Positions 46,574 through 57,130 of a DNA stretch of 64,000 nt are shown here, in pieces. Numbering within the stretch: position 1 is the stretch's first letter; each line of letters begins with the position of its first letter. Source of the stretch: Paratinospora sagittata (Eukaryota > Streptophyta > Magnoliopsida > Ranunculales > Menispermaceae); NCBI GenBank assembly GCA_035771175.1, contig CM069600.1, positions 8,083,729-8,147,728 on the forward strand, given 5' to 3'. The position numbers were made by a program, and so were the translations under genes. The notes beneath the pieces are model-generated. The model made no database searches. It was not told where the DNA came from and saw only the letters and a program-made list of their open reading frames with translations.

Positions 46574-47904
46574 TGTGGCGACCCTAGTTTTCACTCAAGA
46601 AAACATCGAGTCGCTCAGGTTAGTACCCTCTCCAATAGAGTACTAGTAACCCTCAACCTTTACTCATTTCGCCATTCCCACAAACATTCAACCATGAACA
46701 AGTCACACATGGCATAGATAACCACAAGACAAAGATAATCAACCAAAGTGTGGAATTATCATGAAATATTAAGTAACGTAATAGTTATTACAAACATCCA
46801 TGTCCAAGGAAAATCTCAGAGTTTAATAAAAATCAAACATCTCCTAAACGAACTCGAGACGCCTTCTGCTCTATCTGGTACTTACCAACTAGAAGTGATG
46901 GAGTCAAGACCAGGAGAGAGAGATCAATATGCAATACTCTTGCCCTTGTCTAGGGCACTGCAGGATTTAAAAAAACTAAAGAAGTAGAGTGAGCTTATAG
47001 CCTAGTGAGATGATTTTGCATATCCACCATCCTATGCTCATCAATAGATTAAAATAATGCTCACATCAATCATCGTAGAGGTTATAAGTACTAACACTGA
47101 TAAAGGTATGGAAATGAAGACCACTTCACCTTTTTAATATGCACATGAGGATGATTTGACAAACTAAAGCCACATGTGAGCTTTTATGAAAAACGGGCAT
47201 GATGAAGACCATGTAACAATTTTGATAAGCATATGGAGATGATTTGACTGTGCAAACTCACAATGAGATTTTAAGGAAAAACGGGCAGAATCACGACTAC
47301 GTGACCTTTCAATGAAAAAGTACGAGCTTTTAAGTTAGCACTTGATTCTATGAGTTGACCTACGAGTGGGCCTCTACGAAGAACATGCAGAACAAAGACA
47401 ATGTGACATTCCAAGTTAGCAAATGAAAATTATTTGATGAAGCAGACCCATTTGAGAGCTTTTAAGGACGAATGGATAGGATAAAAACCACGTGACCTTC
47501 TAAGTAAGTACATGTAAGTGATTTTACAAGTAAACTTTCTCGTGAGCTTCCAAACAAGACAGGAAATTTGAACATCACATGACCATCCAACAAAGTAAAT
47601 GGATTTGATTATACTATAGTAGATTGACCTTAAGTTTCAATAAAAAAAAAACAAGTAGGGTGAACACTTGTGATTTAAGGTGATTCTATGAAGCAGTCTA
47701 GCCCAAGAGTTACTAACGGAGATTAGGTCGAAGCAAAATCTCATAGCAGTGAGAAAAAACAGGACCTCATTGCCATGATTAGAAGTGAAACCTAAGAATA
47801 AGAAGCAAGGACATAATCTCATAGCTATAAGTATTGGAACATGCAAATCAATGCTCAAATGGAAGACTCGTGAGACAGAAGGTTGCAAACGCACTTGTGA
47901 TAAG
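46574..47904 (-). mobile_element. TGTGACG-family Gypsy LTR copy
   Basis: The plus strand starts TGTGGCGACCCTAG and carries the CATCGAGTCGCTCAGG and TACCCTCTCCAATAGAGTA blocks, matching the reverse complement of the LTR end at 42,466-42,531; so this is its 3' end on the minus strand. It is cut at 47,905. It contains the tandem repeat at 47.1-47.6 kb. Confidence 0.6.
47115..47605. repeat. Degenerate tandem repeat, about 90-100 bp, five units
   Basis: Each unit has GAAGACCA(C/T)GT(G/A)AC, then a GATGATTTGAC-like part, then GAGCTTTTA(A/T)G and an AACGGGCA or equivalent. Divergence between units is high. Confidence 0.65.
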
Positions 47905-48439
47905 TGTTAGATACCCAAGAAGGGTGTGAATTGGGTGTAATAGTAAAAAATGACAAAGGTTTAACACAAACTTATCCTTTTTATAGGCTATCCTTTTATT
48001 GGTTAAGGATGAACCTACAATGTCTTTATATGGGCTAAGGATGAAACACTTAACCCTTTCCAAGAAAAAAGGTTGAAACTAAGCCCCTTGATTCCAACCT
48101 TAAGATTTATAAGTAATTGATAATCACTTGATTTGTTTTGTTTCAACTAGAATCAAATCAAAGAAACTAAATAATAAATGTTTATTATAAATTATTAGAA
48201 CAATTACAATGAAGCCAAACATTACAAATCAACCAGTACAAGATATGAATATTGAGCTCAAGAATTATAGAGACCTTACAATAAATTTTACCTTCCTTTC
48301 ATCAATACTGCTCAAAAGAAATACATTTGCAAGGCTTTGAAGGATGCTTAATGAGAAAGCCTGAAATCCATAATTTGAATCACCAAATCTTTGATTTTGA
48401 GATTTGAAAAATGAGGAAAGGGTTTGAATTTGGAAATAT
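47905..48439 (-). mobile_element. SIRE-like LTR fragment
   Basis: The plus strand starts TGTTAGATACCCAAGAAGGG; the blocks GGTTAAGGATGAACCTAC and TGGGCTAAGGATGAAAC match the LTR at 9.7-10.1 kb. Cut at 48,440 by another LTR. Confidence 0.6.
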
Positions 48440-49678
48440 TGTTGGCCCAGTATTATAGTCCAAGAGGGGAGGTGAATTGGACTTTGCGAATTTTTGCGTT
48501 ATCTTTCAGGTAATTAAACAAGTAAAGTGCGCAGTAGGTAATAGTTCAAATAACAAATGTTGGAAAGATAAATGAACACATAAAATTTAGAGTGGTTCGG
48601 TTCCTCTTGAACCTACATCCACTACCCAATCACCACAATCAGGATTTCCCAATACACTATTGGCTAATCACTTACGGGCGTGATTAGAAGCCGTTTATAC
48701 TAACCTACACCAGGGCTTCGCTAGAAAGCCACACTTGTAACCAACTTACGGGCGTAGTTACGTGCTGTACAAAATATGGTAATGTCCCGAGTGACTTAAT
48801 CAAGTCAACAATAGATCAAGATTACAAAATATATAGAGAAGTGTTCAATAAAACTCTCAACAATTTAAGCTTACAATCTTGAATGAGTCAACAATACTAT
48901 TCCAACCACTATGATTTTAAATGATGCAAAGTGTTGAAATGGTTTTTCTCAAATTCAATCGATTCAAATATATATGAAGTGAAACCGTGAATCGAATATG
49001 CACAACTATCAAGATATTTATTCTAAACAATAATAAGTTTAAAGCACAAAAATCAATATACTATGATGATAAAAAAAAAACTTGATTCTAAATGAATGTG
49101 TGATTAAGATCAAGAATCAAACAAATCAAGTATTAATCTAAAACTTAGATTCAATATAATATAACATTAATACATGAATCGATATCACAAGCTATTCATG
49201 AAACCACTAAACAAGGTATTTTGTTATGAAGATCAAGATAGGGTTTCACAAATACAATGCAACACAAAATCAGTTTTAAAGATGATAATATAACCACAAA
49301 ACTGATTTGTATAAACCAAAATCACAAGAATCTAGATATAAAAATGTATACTCCACTAGGTAATGTTGAAGCTCAAAGATTCTTCTTATGTGATGTTGGA
49401 TGAAAGAAATCGCGATCAAGACTCGATAGAAGGTGTAGATAACACACGAAACGTCTTGAACACTTGAACAAGATAAACTCTCAAGTTTCTAAAAGTTTTG
49501 AAAGATGTGAACAATTTTTTGAAAGTATGAATCAATTGATCAAATGTTGTTGAACTTTTGCTTTAAAAGAAGGTTTAAATCACTCAAGAACTTGTTGTTG
49601 CTTGTAAAAATTCTGAGACGAAAAATGTACAAGTTCTCCAAGTTTTGCAAAAGTTGCTCTTCAAATAAGCAAGTGTAA

Positions 49679-49686
49679 TATTTATA
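49679..49686 (-). promoter_or_regulatory. TATA box of the minus-strand SIRE-like LTR
   Basis: TATAAATA on the minus strand, just downstream of the dyad array. Confidence 0.5.
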
Positions 49687-49694
49687 GATAAACA

Positions 49695-50090
49695 CCGCAC
49701 CGAGGCACAGGAACGCGTTCGTTAACAAGTGAGCTTGTTTCTGGTTTGAAATCTAAAAAATCTTAGATTTCCCTACAATTAAGGAGCCCGTTTCTTACTT
49801 AAGGAGTGTGTTCCTCAATATGTCCGTTGGGCATAGAAACGGGTTCTTTCAACAAGAACCACTGAATCTTCAAGTTATTCCTATTTTACCCTTGGCAATA
49901 GGAGTGTGTTCCTTCTTGAAGGAGCGCGTTCCTTTTCCTTGTTCAGAAAAATTTTGACTCTCGGGAAAAGCCACAGGAGTGCATTCCTCTTACAAGGAAC
50001 ACGTCCCTAAAACCTTGATAAAAAATTACTAAGTCTCGGGAAAATGCTCAGGAGCGCATTCCTTCTTAGAGGAGCGCGTTCAGTCACTAA
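49695..50090. repeat. Array of GGAGCGCGTTCC-like dyads
   Basis: About ten copies such as GGAACGCGTTCG (49,710), GGAGCGCGTTCC (49,921-49,932) and GGAGTGCATTCC (49,976), in the same position relative to the TATA box as in other LTRs here. Confidence 0.8.
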
Positions 50091-50329
50091 GAAGTGAAAT
50101 AAACTCAATTTTTTATCATAATAGGTTTAGGACATTGTCAAATACATAGACTAACATTTTAAAACATTTTTGACAAGATTGAGGTACAATGAACATTGTT
50201 AAATGCGTGTAATTCGATCGATTAAACCAATGATCAAAGCAATAAGAACAATACAAGTGAAATGATAAAACCATGCAAAGTTGATAGAATGAATACATGT
50301 TAATCAGTAAACAACATAAGGGCGTTGCT

Positions 50330-50575
50330 AGACCGTCAGGGTCTTGATGTTTAAAAACGATCAGCGAGCTGATGTTTAATTAGTGTTTTGATAAATTCCT
50401 TAGTTGATTCAAAGAGGGCGCTACTAACAAAGTAAGCGTCCTGATAGATATGAACTTTTCAACCTTGAACATTATCAACGTCCTAATGTATCATCAACGT
50501 TCTGACTTACCAAGTCTAAGAGGGCGCTGCTGAGACATTAGCGACCTGATAAACACATCAGCGTCCTGATGGACA
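50330..50575. repeat. Array of CATCAGCGTCCTGATG-like motifs
   Basis: About eight degenerate copies of a GTCCTGATG or AGGGCGCT motif. Same motif set as 53.5-54.2 kb, in opposite orientation. Confidence 0.7.
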
Positions 50576-50850
50576 CTATAAAATAGTTTTGAAATTTTTC
50601 AACATTTTAAAGCTCGATTAAACATGATTGAACACTTGGTATTTTGAATCAAATCAAACATTGAAAATTCATTAAGTGATCGATAAAATCAACGAAAAAT
50701 ACCTCAAAATCAAATCGATTAAACCATGCAATTATGCATATTTTATAAATCTTGCGGGGAGTTATTTGAGCGAAAGTTTTACATTATAAGTGCTCAAAAC
50801 TTGAAGCCTTGATCTTAAGTCTCACGAAGAATTAAAGGAAATCATCTGTG

Positions 50851-52936
50851 AGTGCACCATGTATACGATGAATTAAGTGAAGCGGCTCGGCCCTGTGCTG
50901 ACGTACCTAGAGAAAAAGGGAGTTGACGTCCCTGTCGCACCACTACTCCCAATGTTCACCGGACCTAGAGCTTCCATGGGAAGTCTCTGCCTTCGCTTAA
51001 ACAAATCTGCTCCGGACTCTTCTAGAAATGTTTAGAAATTTCTCTCTGTCTTACCCAGTCATGCCAAATCAACAATTTTGAAGACTTTGTCTTTTCTTGA
51101 CTTTTTGTTTAAACTCTTGTACATTACTCTTTTCAAATGTTAAAGTGATTAGATGTGTGTGTGAACATCCTGATTAGCTCTCTATATATCGTCATATTTA
51201 GCTTTGCACACTTCACATCTTAGCTATTGTTCTTCATCTTGATTGATTATGCTTTAATATTATGGTTGATTATTAAATTTCTGGAATGCTTAAATATGTG
51301 TGTGAAAATTCTATTTAATACTCTTCTTCACTTAAACAATCAGCTCTGCACATCTCACTACTCAGTTGTTGCTCTTAACTTGCTTGGTTATGCTTAGCTA
51401 TCTCGCCTGATTCTGTGATTGCAAAATTATTTGTCTATCTCTGATACATAACTATTTTGCTTTCATGAACATGATTATCTGTCATCATACTAATGATGTC
51501 TTGCTCATTGTTGATTCGAATATTTCTTGATATACAGTATCATGTTGAAATCTTATTATAACTAATGTTATTATCTTTGTGGTATTTTTCTTAAGGTTAA
51601 TCACATATTTCATCGGTATTTGTTCATAATCTGCATCATCTATTTGTGAGTATCTGATTATATATTTGATTATCTGTTCATCTTGAACTCCATGTGGTAT
51701 TTGATCATATTATTTTGATATAGCTAGGTTGTGCTTAATAATTTATTTATGCCTTTGCCAGCTCATATCATGATCATGTTTACTTTAAATCATATCTATG
51801 CATGACTCATGAATATGCAAATGAATATAGGCCATGTACACAACTTCATATCCTACACCTATATCTCTTGAAGAGAAAATTGCTTATACTCATGATTATC
51901 ATCTTTTGACATTCTCTTTTTATGGTTTCCTGACTTTGATGTATTTTCCTCATTTTACATCATAAGCATCAAATTCTCGAACATTTGATTTCTAATGATT
52001 GCATACGCTTCAAAATCATTTTTCATTAGAATCAAACAATCTAGGTTATGCTTCAATTGAAATCATTTGCCAAGTATATAAATGAATATATGTTGTTGCT
52101 TGAATGATATCTATGAAATCCAGCATATATTCAATATCTTTAGGCTTTGCTCTTCATCTTATATATCCCTATATGCCTAAACTATGGAAAGTCCACGACT
52201 TTCACTCTCCATGACATTGATGTTGCTCTTTAATATTAAATTTTGTATGCATCAATTGATTGTGATTTTTGATATCTAATAGATGTCATGTACTTCAAAT
52301 TATATATTTTGCATCTTATTAGAATCATGATAGCTAGGCTCATATTGAAACATTTTACCTATGCTATAAGTATGTTATGCTTGATTATTAACAAATTTTA
52401 AAGCATATTATGTGTTAGTCTTGAGTTGATTATCAAATTTATACTTTTGCCAAACACCAGGAGAATAATTGCCCATGTTTAAAAATTCTCTATGAATTCA
52501 TCCTTCGGCAATTCTTTCTCATCCCCTATGACTACGATTCTCGGCTACGCTATTGTTTCAAAATCTTATAGCCTATGAATAAGTCAAACTATCTCTCACT
52601 GTGCTTAACGACAAGATCTGCTTCTCACGTGACTAACAGTATCGTAGACCTTATGCATTCTCATATACCTAACTATGACACGACGTCATAAATCATCTTG
52701 AAAATGAATGCACAAAGTAAGTGGGAGTCTCCATGTAAGGCGGAGCTTTGCTACTCTACTACGTCACTAGGGGAGATCTAAGTTTCTTCTTTTCACTTTT
52801 TTTATCATGTGAAAGGGGGAGAAGAAAAATAAGAGAATTACATGGGGGAAAAGAAAAACATTGATTTTTTTGCTATCTTTTTACTTAAAGTGTGCTTAAT
52901 TTTTCGATTTGTTTGCCATCATCAGAAAGGGGGAGA
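50851..52936 (+). mobile_element. Probable 3' internal region of a SIRE-like element
   Basis: Long non-coding AT-rich DNA leading into a purine tract GAAAGGGGGAGA (52,925-52,936) directly before the LTR at 52,937. In SIRE-type elements a long region separates pol from this tract. No gag, pol or envelope-like frame is left. The 50,870-51,020 part is more GC-rich and unassigned. Confidence 0.5.
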
Positions 52937-53529
52937 TTTTTGACCTAAGCGGTACATCACCTAGCTCGTCTCTAAGTATACTTGATGAAGTATATTTTGA
53001 TGATCACAAACAAAAAAAATTTCGGTGCTAACGAGCTTTAATCAAGAACCTATCTCAGCACCTCAGGAAAGCAAAAAGTCAAAAAATCATTCAATCAAGG
53101 AACTCAAGGTCATATCAAATGTTCAAGATCGTTTCAATCAAAAGACCTCAAAGATCATATCATGATTTCAAGATCACACCACACGAACGATTCGATCAAG
53201 TGCTTCAAGACTACATCATTCAATAAACATTCACGAAATTCAACTCAAGCATGAAGTTTTTATTGAAGATCTCATAATGAAGAGTTGGATTTAAAGATTA
53301 TGAGAAATATGAGAAATACATAGTATTTAAGGTATATTTTTCTCTAATCGATTTTGCTCAAACGTTTTTCAAAACCATGCACAAATCACTTGCATATTTG
53401 CATGTTTTGAGCATACGCTTTACGGTATTTCAAATGATTTAATTTTTTATGTTTAATTTGAAATTTATCGAGTTTTTAGTCACATTCATCGTATTCTTAA
53501 TCGCAAGTCAAAACTACTTTTCAAGAGTC

Positions 53530-54180
53530 TTTCAGGACGCTAATGATTTAGCAACGCTCTCCTGATCTTGATAAGTCAAGACGTTGATGATTCATTAGGA
53601 CGTTGATAACACTCAAGGTTGAATTGAATTGATTCATCAGGACGCTTACTTGTAAGTAATTGTCTCCCTTTAGTCAATCTCTGAAGTTGTCAGGACGCTG
53701 ACTCAGCATCAGCTTACTGAAAGATTTCGAAGTTCTTCAAAGAATTTATTTTTGAGGACGTTGATAGTTATAAGTTGGATAAACTATCAGGACGCTACCT
53801 AGATAGGATCTCCCACATCTTTGGAAACTAACTTAATAACTTTCAGGACACTGATTTTCCTTCACCTCACTTGGTTTAGTTTCAAATATTTTGAAATAAC
53901 AAGATGCTTACATAGGTGTAGCGCCCTTGTGCTTTATATTTTAAAAGGTAGGACGCTTACTCAGAAAAGTAGCTCTCTCATGTACTTAATTATTTTGAAA
54001 CAAAGCAGGATGCTAACTGTGCATTAGCGCCCTCAGGTCTTAGTTATTTATGTCGCAAAGTAAGTCAGGGCGCTCATGAATTAGTAGCGCCCTCACTTCA
54101 CTATTCAATAGGACGCTTACACATAATGAGCGCCCTCAAGGAACAAAACGACAAAGTTGATATTATGCATCAGGAGGCTG
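53530..54180. repeat. Array of CAGGACGCTGATG / AGCGCCCT motifs in LTR U3
   Basis: Some fifteen occurrences of GGACGCT(T/G)A-type and AGCGCCCTC-type motifs over 650 bases, about 300 bases upstream of the TATA box. Confidence 0.8.
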
Positions 54181-54392
54181 ATTACGGAATCAAGACCTTA
54201 ATTCAACAACCATCACCGTTCTAACAAGTACACTAAATCAATCTACTTTTTCAGAACGGATCTTTGCACAGAATTCTTTTAAGATTAATCAGAGACTTTC
54301 TCTGATACATGAATAGAATTTTCTAAAACTTTCCTTATTCATGTAATCTGAAAAGAACCAGAATGTTAGTAAAAATTGCAGTTGCCATTTTC

Positions 54393-54436
54393 ATATAACA
54401 TTCTAGCCATTTTCATATAACATTCTAGCCATTGTG
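54393..54436. repeat. Two-copy tandem repeat, 23 bp
   Basis: CCATTTTCATATAACATTCT followed by AG and a second copy. Confidence 0.85.
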
Positions 54437-54495
54437 TGTAAACATTCACACTGTATTTGAATTTCAAATGTCTAACGGTTATTATCTGCTAAGTC

Positions 54496-54503
54496 TATAA
54501 ATA
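54496..54503 (+). promoter_or_regulatory. TATA box of the 3' SIRE-like LTR
   Basis: TATAAATA downstream of the motif array. Confidence 0.5.
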
Positions 54504-55259
54504 CCAACACTTTGAATCAAACAATTTGCCGATAATTTTTATTGTGCCAAAAACTTTTTGAATGTTAGTCGTTATTCAATCTTTCAAAAGTTTTCAAATG
54601 TTCTAAGTTTTCAAAGTACTCTTCACTGATACTTTACTTAGTCAAAAGATTTTCATATTGAGCTTCAATTATATTGAATCTTTGAAAATCTATTTTGAAC
54701 TAGTTTCCACTCAAATTCTCAGCGTGGATTTATACTTAACATCAATCATGTTGATGAAGGAATTTGAGAAATAGTTCATGAGAGATACTGTTGTACTTGA
54801 TTTTATATCTTAAGTGTTGTATTGAACTATATCAGTAGTAGTGTTAACTACTGCACCAGAAGTTTTTACTTATACATTTTATCTATTTTGAAAATTGTCT
54901 GTGTCTGTATATTTACACTGGTCCTGCATTTTCAACTTCAATGTGTTAATGGTATCGTAATGCTTTCAAAGAAGCACTTAATTAATTTACATATCATTCA
55001 CTTTTTTTGAAACTGCACTTGAGCAATACCGAACATTGAAAGGTAAAAGATTGTAAGTGTATGTCTCTTAGCATTACGTATTCAAATTTATATATCTTTG
55101 TAATATTATGTATATGAGATTAATTATAAAGTGTTCTACTCAGTTAGAACCAACATTATTTTGTGTTGTAATGCTGGTGTGTTTCTGGATTGAAACAACC
55201 AGGACAAGGAAATGTAGTTCACTTGATGATTTCAAGGTGAAATCATGTTAAGGTTCATC

Positions 55260-55500
55260 CTCACCTGTAAGTAGGAAAACGGGTTCATCCTTACCCCGTA
55301 AAAGGATAGGTTTGTCCTTAACCTGCAAAAGGATAAGTTATCTCTAAACCTGTAAAAGAGAAACGGTTCTTCCTTATCCCATAAAAGGAAAACGGTTCTT
55401 CCTTATCCCGTAAAAGGAAAACGGTTCTTTCTTATCCCGTAAAAGGAACATGGATTTTTTCTCATCTCGAAAAAAGGAAATGCGGTTCATTCTTAGCCCG
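55260..55500. repeat. Tandem repeat, about 29-30 bp, in LTR U5
   Basis: Units of the type CGGTTCTTCCTTATCCCGT then AAAAGGAAAA, six to seven copies, the middle three nearly identical. The same block in fewer copies is at 21,540-21,640. Confidence 0.9.
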
Positions 55501-55789
55501 CAAAAGGATTTGTTTGCCTTGAACATGTAAAAAGACATGTATAACGGTTTGGTTCTCACCCGTAAGAGAATCAGTTAGTGGATTGAGAAAATCCTAATCG
55601 AGAGATTAGGTAGTGGACGTAGGCTTGGCCGAACCACTAAAAATTCTAGTGTGCTTTAAGTTATGTATTTTACTTTACGGTTAATATGTGCATTTAATTC
55701 TAATGTACCAATTTATCTCACTAAGTCATTGGAAAAGTTTTTAAATTGATCATCACACCTAATTCATCCCCCTCTTGGGTGCACCAACA

Positions 55790-56961
55790 TAAGCTTCACA
55801 AGGTTTTGTATGGTCTCAAACAAGCTCCTCGAGCTTGGTTTGAGAAACTTGCAACTACTTTGGTGTCTTTTGGATTTCAACCTACTAAGTTGAATTAGTT
55901 TTTGTTTGTGAGAATTACTCCGCTCATTCTACATTTATTCTTGTGTGTGGCTGATATCCATGTAACTGGTGGTGATGCTTTTGTGGTTGCTAGTCTCAGT
56001 ACTCAACTTCATTAGATTTTTGTACTCAAGGACTTAGGTGATCTGAATTTCTTTTTTGGTATTCAAGTTCATAAACATCTAAGGGGCTGGTTTTGTCTCA
56101 GTCTAAGTAATATATATATATTGTGTCGTGTTAAAATGCAATTTGCCAACAGTATTTCAACTCCAATGACAAGTGATTAGAAGTTGTCTTTACATGGAAG
56201 TGATCCAGTTGAGGATGTTCGTCTCTATCGAAGTCTGGTAGGGGCATTGTAATATGATACTATTACTCGACCTGATAGTGCCTACTGTGTGATTTGTGTA
56301 TGCCAGTTTATGCAAAGTTCTCTTCAAAACCATTGGAAAGTTATAAAATGCATCTTGCGTTATCTCAAAGGGACTTTACACTATGGTATTCATCTCAGTA
56401 AATCTGATCAGTTGCAATTGATTATGTTTTGTTATGCGGATTGGGCATCAAACCCAGATGACCGAAGATCACCCTCTAGTTTGTGTGTGTTTTTTGGGGA
56501 ACAATTTGATTTTATGGCAATCTAAAAAGTAACATATTGTGTCTCGTTCTAGCACAGAGGTTGAATATAGGAGTTTTCCATTACTAGTTGCTGAGATCCA
56601 ATTTATAATTTCAGAACTTCAAATCACATTGTCTTCCAAGCTTGTTATTTGGTGTGATAACCTTAGTACAGTTCAGCTTGCTGCAAAACCTATTTTGCAT
56701 GCTCGTACTAAGCATCTTGAAATTGATCTTTATTTTGTGCGTGAGAAGGTTCTCCGACAGCTTATTGATGTTAAGCACATTCTTAGTTTTAATCAAACTG
56801 TTGACATCCTCACTAAAGCACTTTCTAGCTTTAGGTTCTTGTTGTTAAGATCCAAACTTAGTGTCAATTCTTCTCCTCTGAGTTTGAGGGGGGGGGATGT
56901 CAAGGTAGTTGAGAATGACAGTTTTGATAGTTGTAATGTTAGTTATCAGTCAACTGACTAA
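55790..56961 (+). pseudogene. Copia RT C-terminal half and RNase H, with PPT and LTR start
   Basis: Reads [20 protein letters not shown] at 55.81 kb, then a degenerate catalytic loop (CVADIHVTGG), RPDSAYCVICVCQ..LRYLKGTLHYG at 56.29 kb, the RNase H start (CYADWASNPDDRRSPS) and SSTEVEYRSFPLLVAEI to 56,961. Several stops. It ends with a G-rich purine tract (56,882-56,896) and the first ~64 bases of an LTR (TGTCAAGGTAG) at 56,898. The N-terminal part is cut by the SIRE LTR end at 55,789. Confidence 0.85.
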
Positions 56962-57130
56962 GCTGAAAATTTTGATAGTTGAAAAACTTAAGCATGTATG
57001 TTTTGAAAAATCTTATACAAATGTGATTTTGATAAAACTAGTGCAAATTCAAAAAACATATGTAAACATAATTTATTTAACTTGAAAACACTCCAAAAAG
57101 TAGACTGAAAGCTAAGTTCTAAAATTAGGT
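56962..57130 (-). mobile_element. SIRE-like LTR fragment
   Basis: Segments such as AATCTTATACAAATGTGATTTTGATAAAACTAGTGCAAA correspond to the LTR block at 10.83-10.88 kb in the plus-strand view. Short and truncated. Confidence 0.45.

Larger units (their letters stand above)
48440..50850 (-). mobile_element. SIRE-like LTR, minus strand, second subfamily
   Basis: The plus strand starts TGTTGGCCCAGTATTATAG and CCAAGAGGGGAGGTGAATTG, the mirrored CACCC-rich LTR end. A minus-strand TATA box lies at 49,679-49,686. U3 holds GGAGCGCGTTCC-like dyads (49,695-50,090) and a second array of CATCAGCGTCCTGATG-like motifs (50,330-50,575). The 5' limit near 50,850 is approximate. Confidence 0.6.
52937..55789 (+). 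mobile_element. SIRE-like 3' LTR, about 2.85 kb
   Basis: Starts TTTTGACCTAAGC after the purine tract and ends CCTCTTGGGTGCACCAACA at 55,789. U3 has CAGGACGCTGATG-like motifs (53,530-54,180), a TATA box TATAAATA (54,496-54,503) and U5 has a tandem repeat (55,260-55,500). Confidence 0.7.

Noticed and set aside
49695..50090. CRISPR-like array of short repeats
   Set aside because: Repeats are degenerate palindromes at irregular spacing in a plant LTR; no cas genes.
48440..55789. One complete SIRE-like element with two LTRs
   Set aside because: The two LTRs are in opposite orientation (TATA boxes on opposite strands) and no gag-pol lies between, so they are separate insertions.
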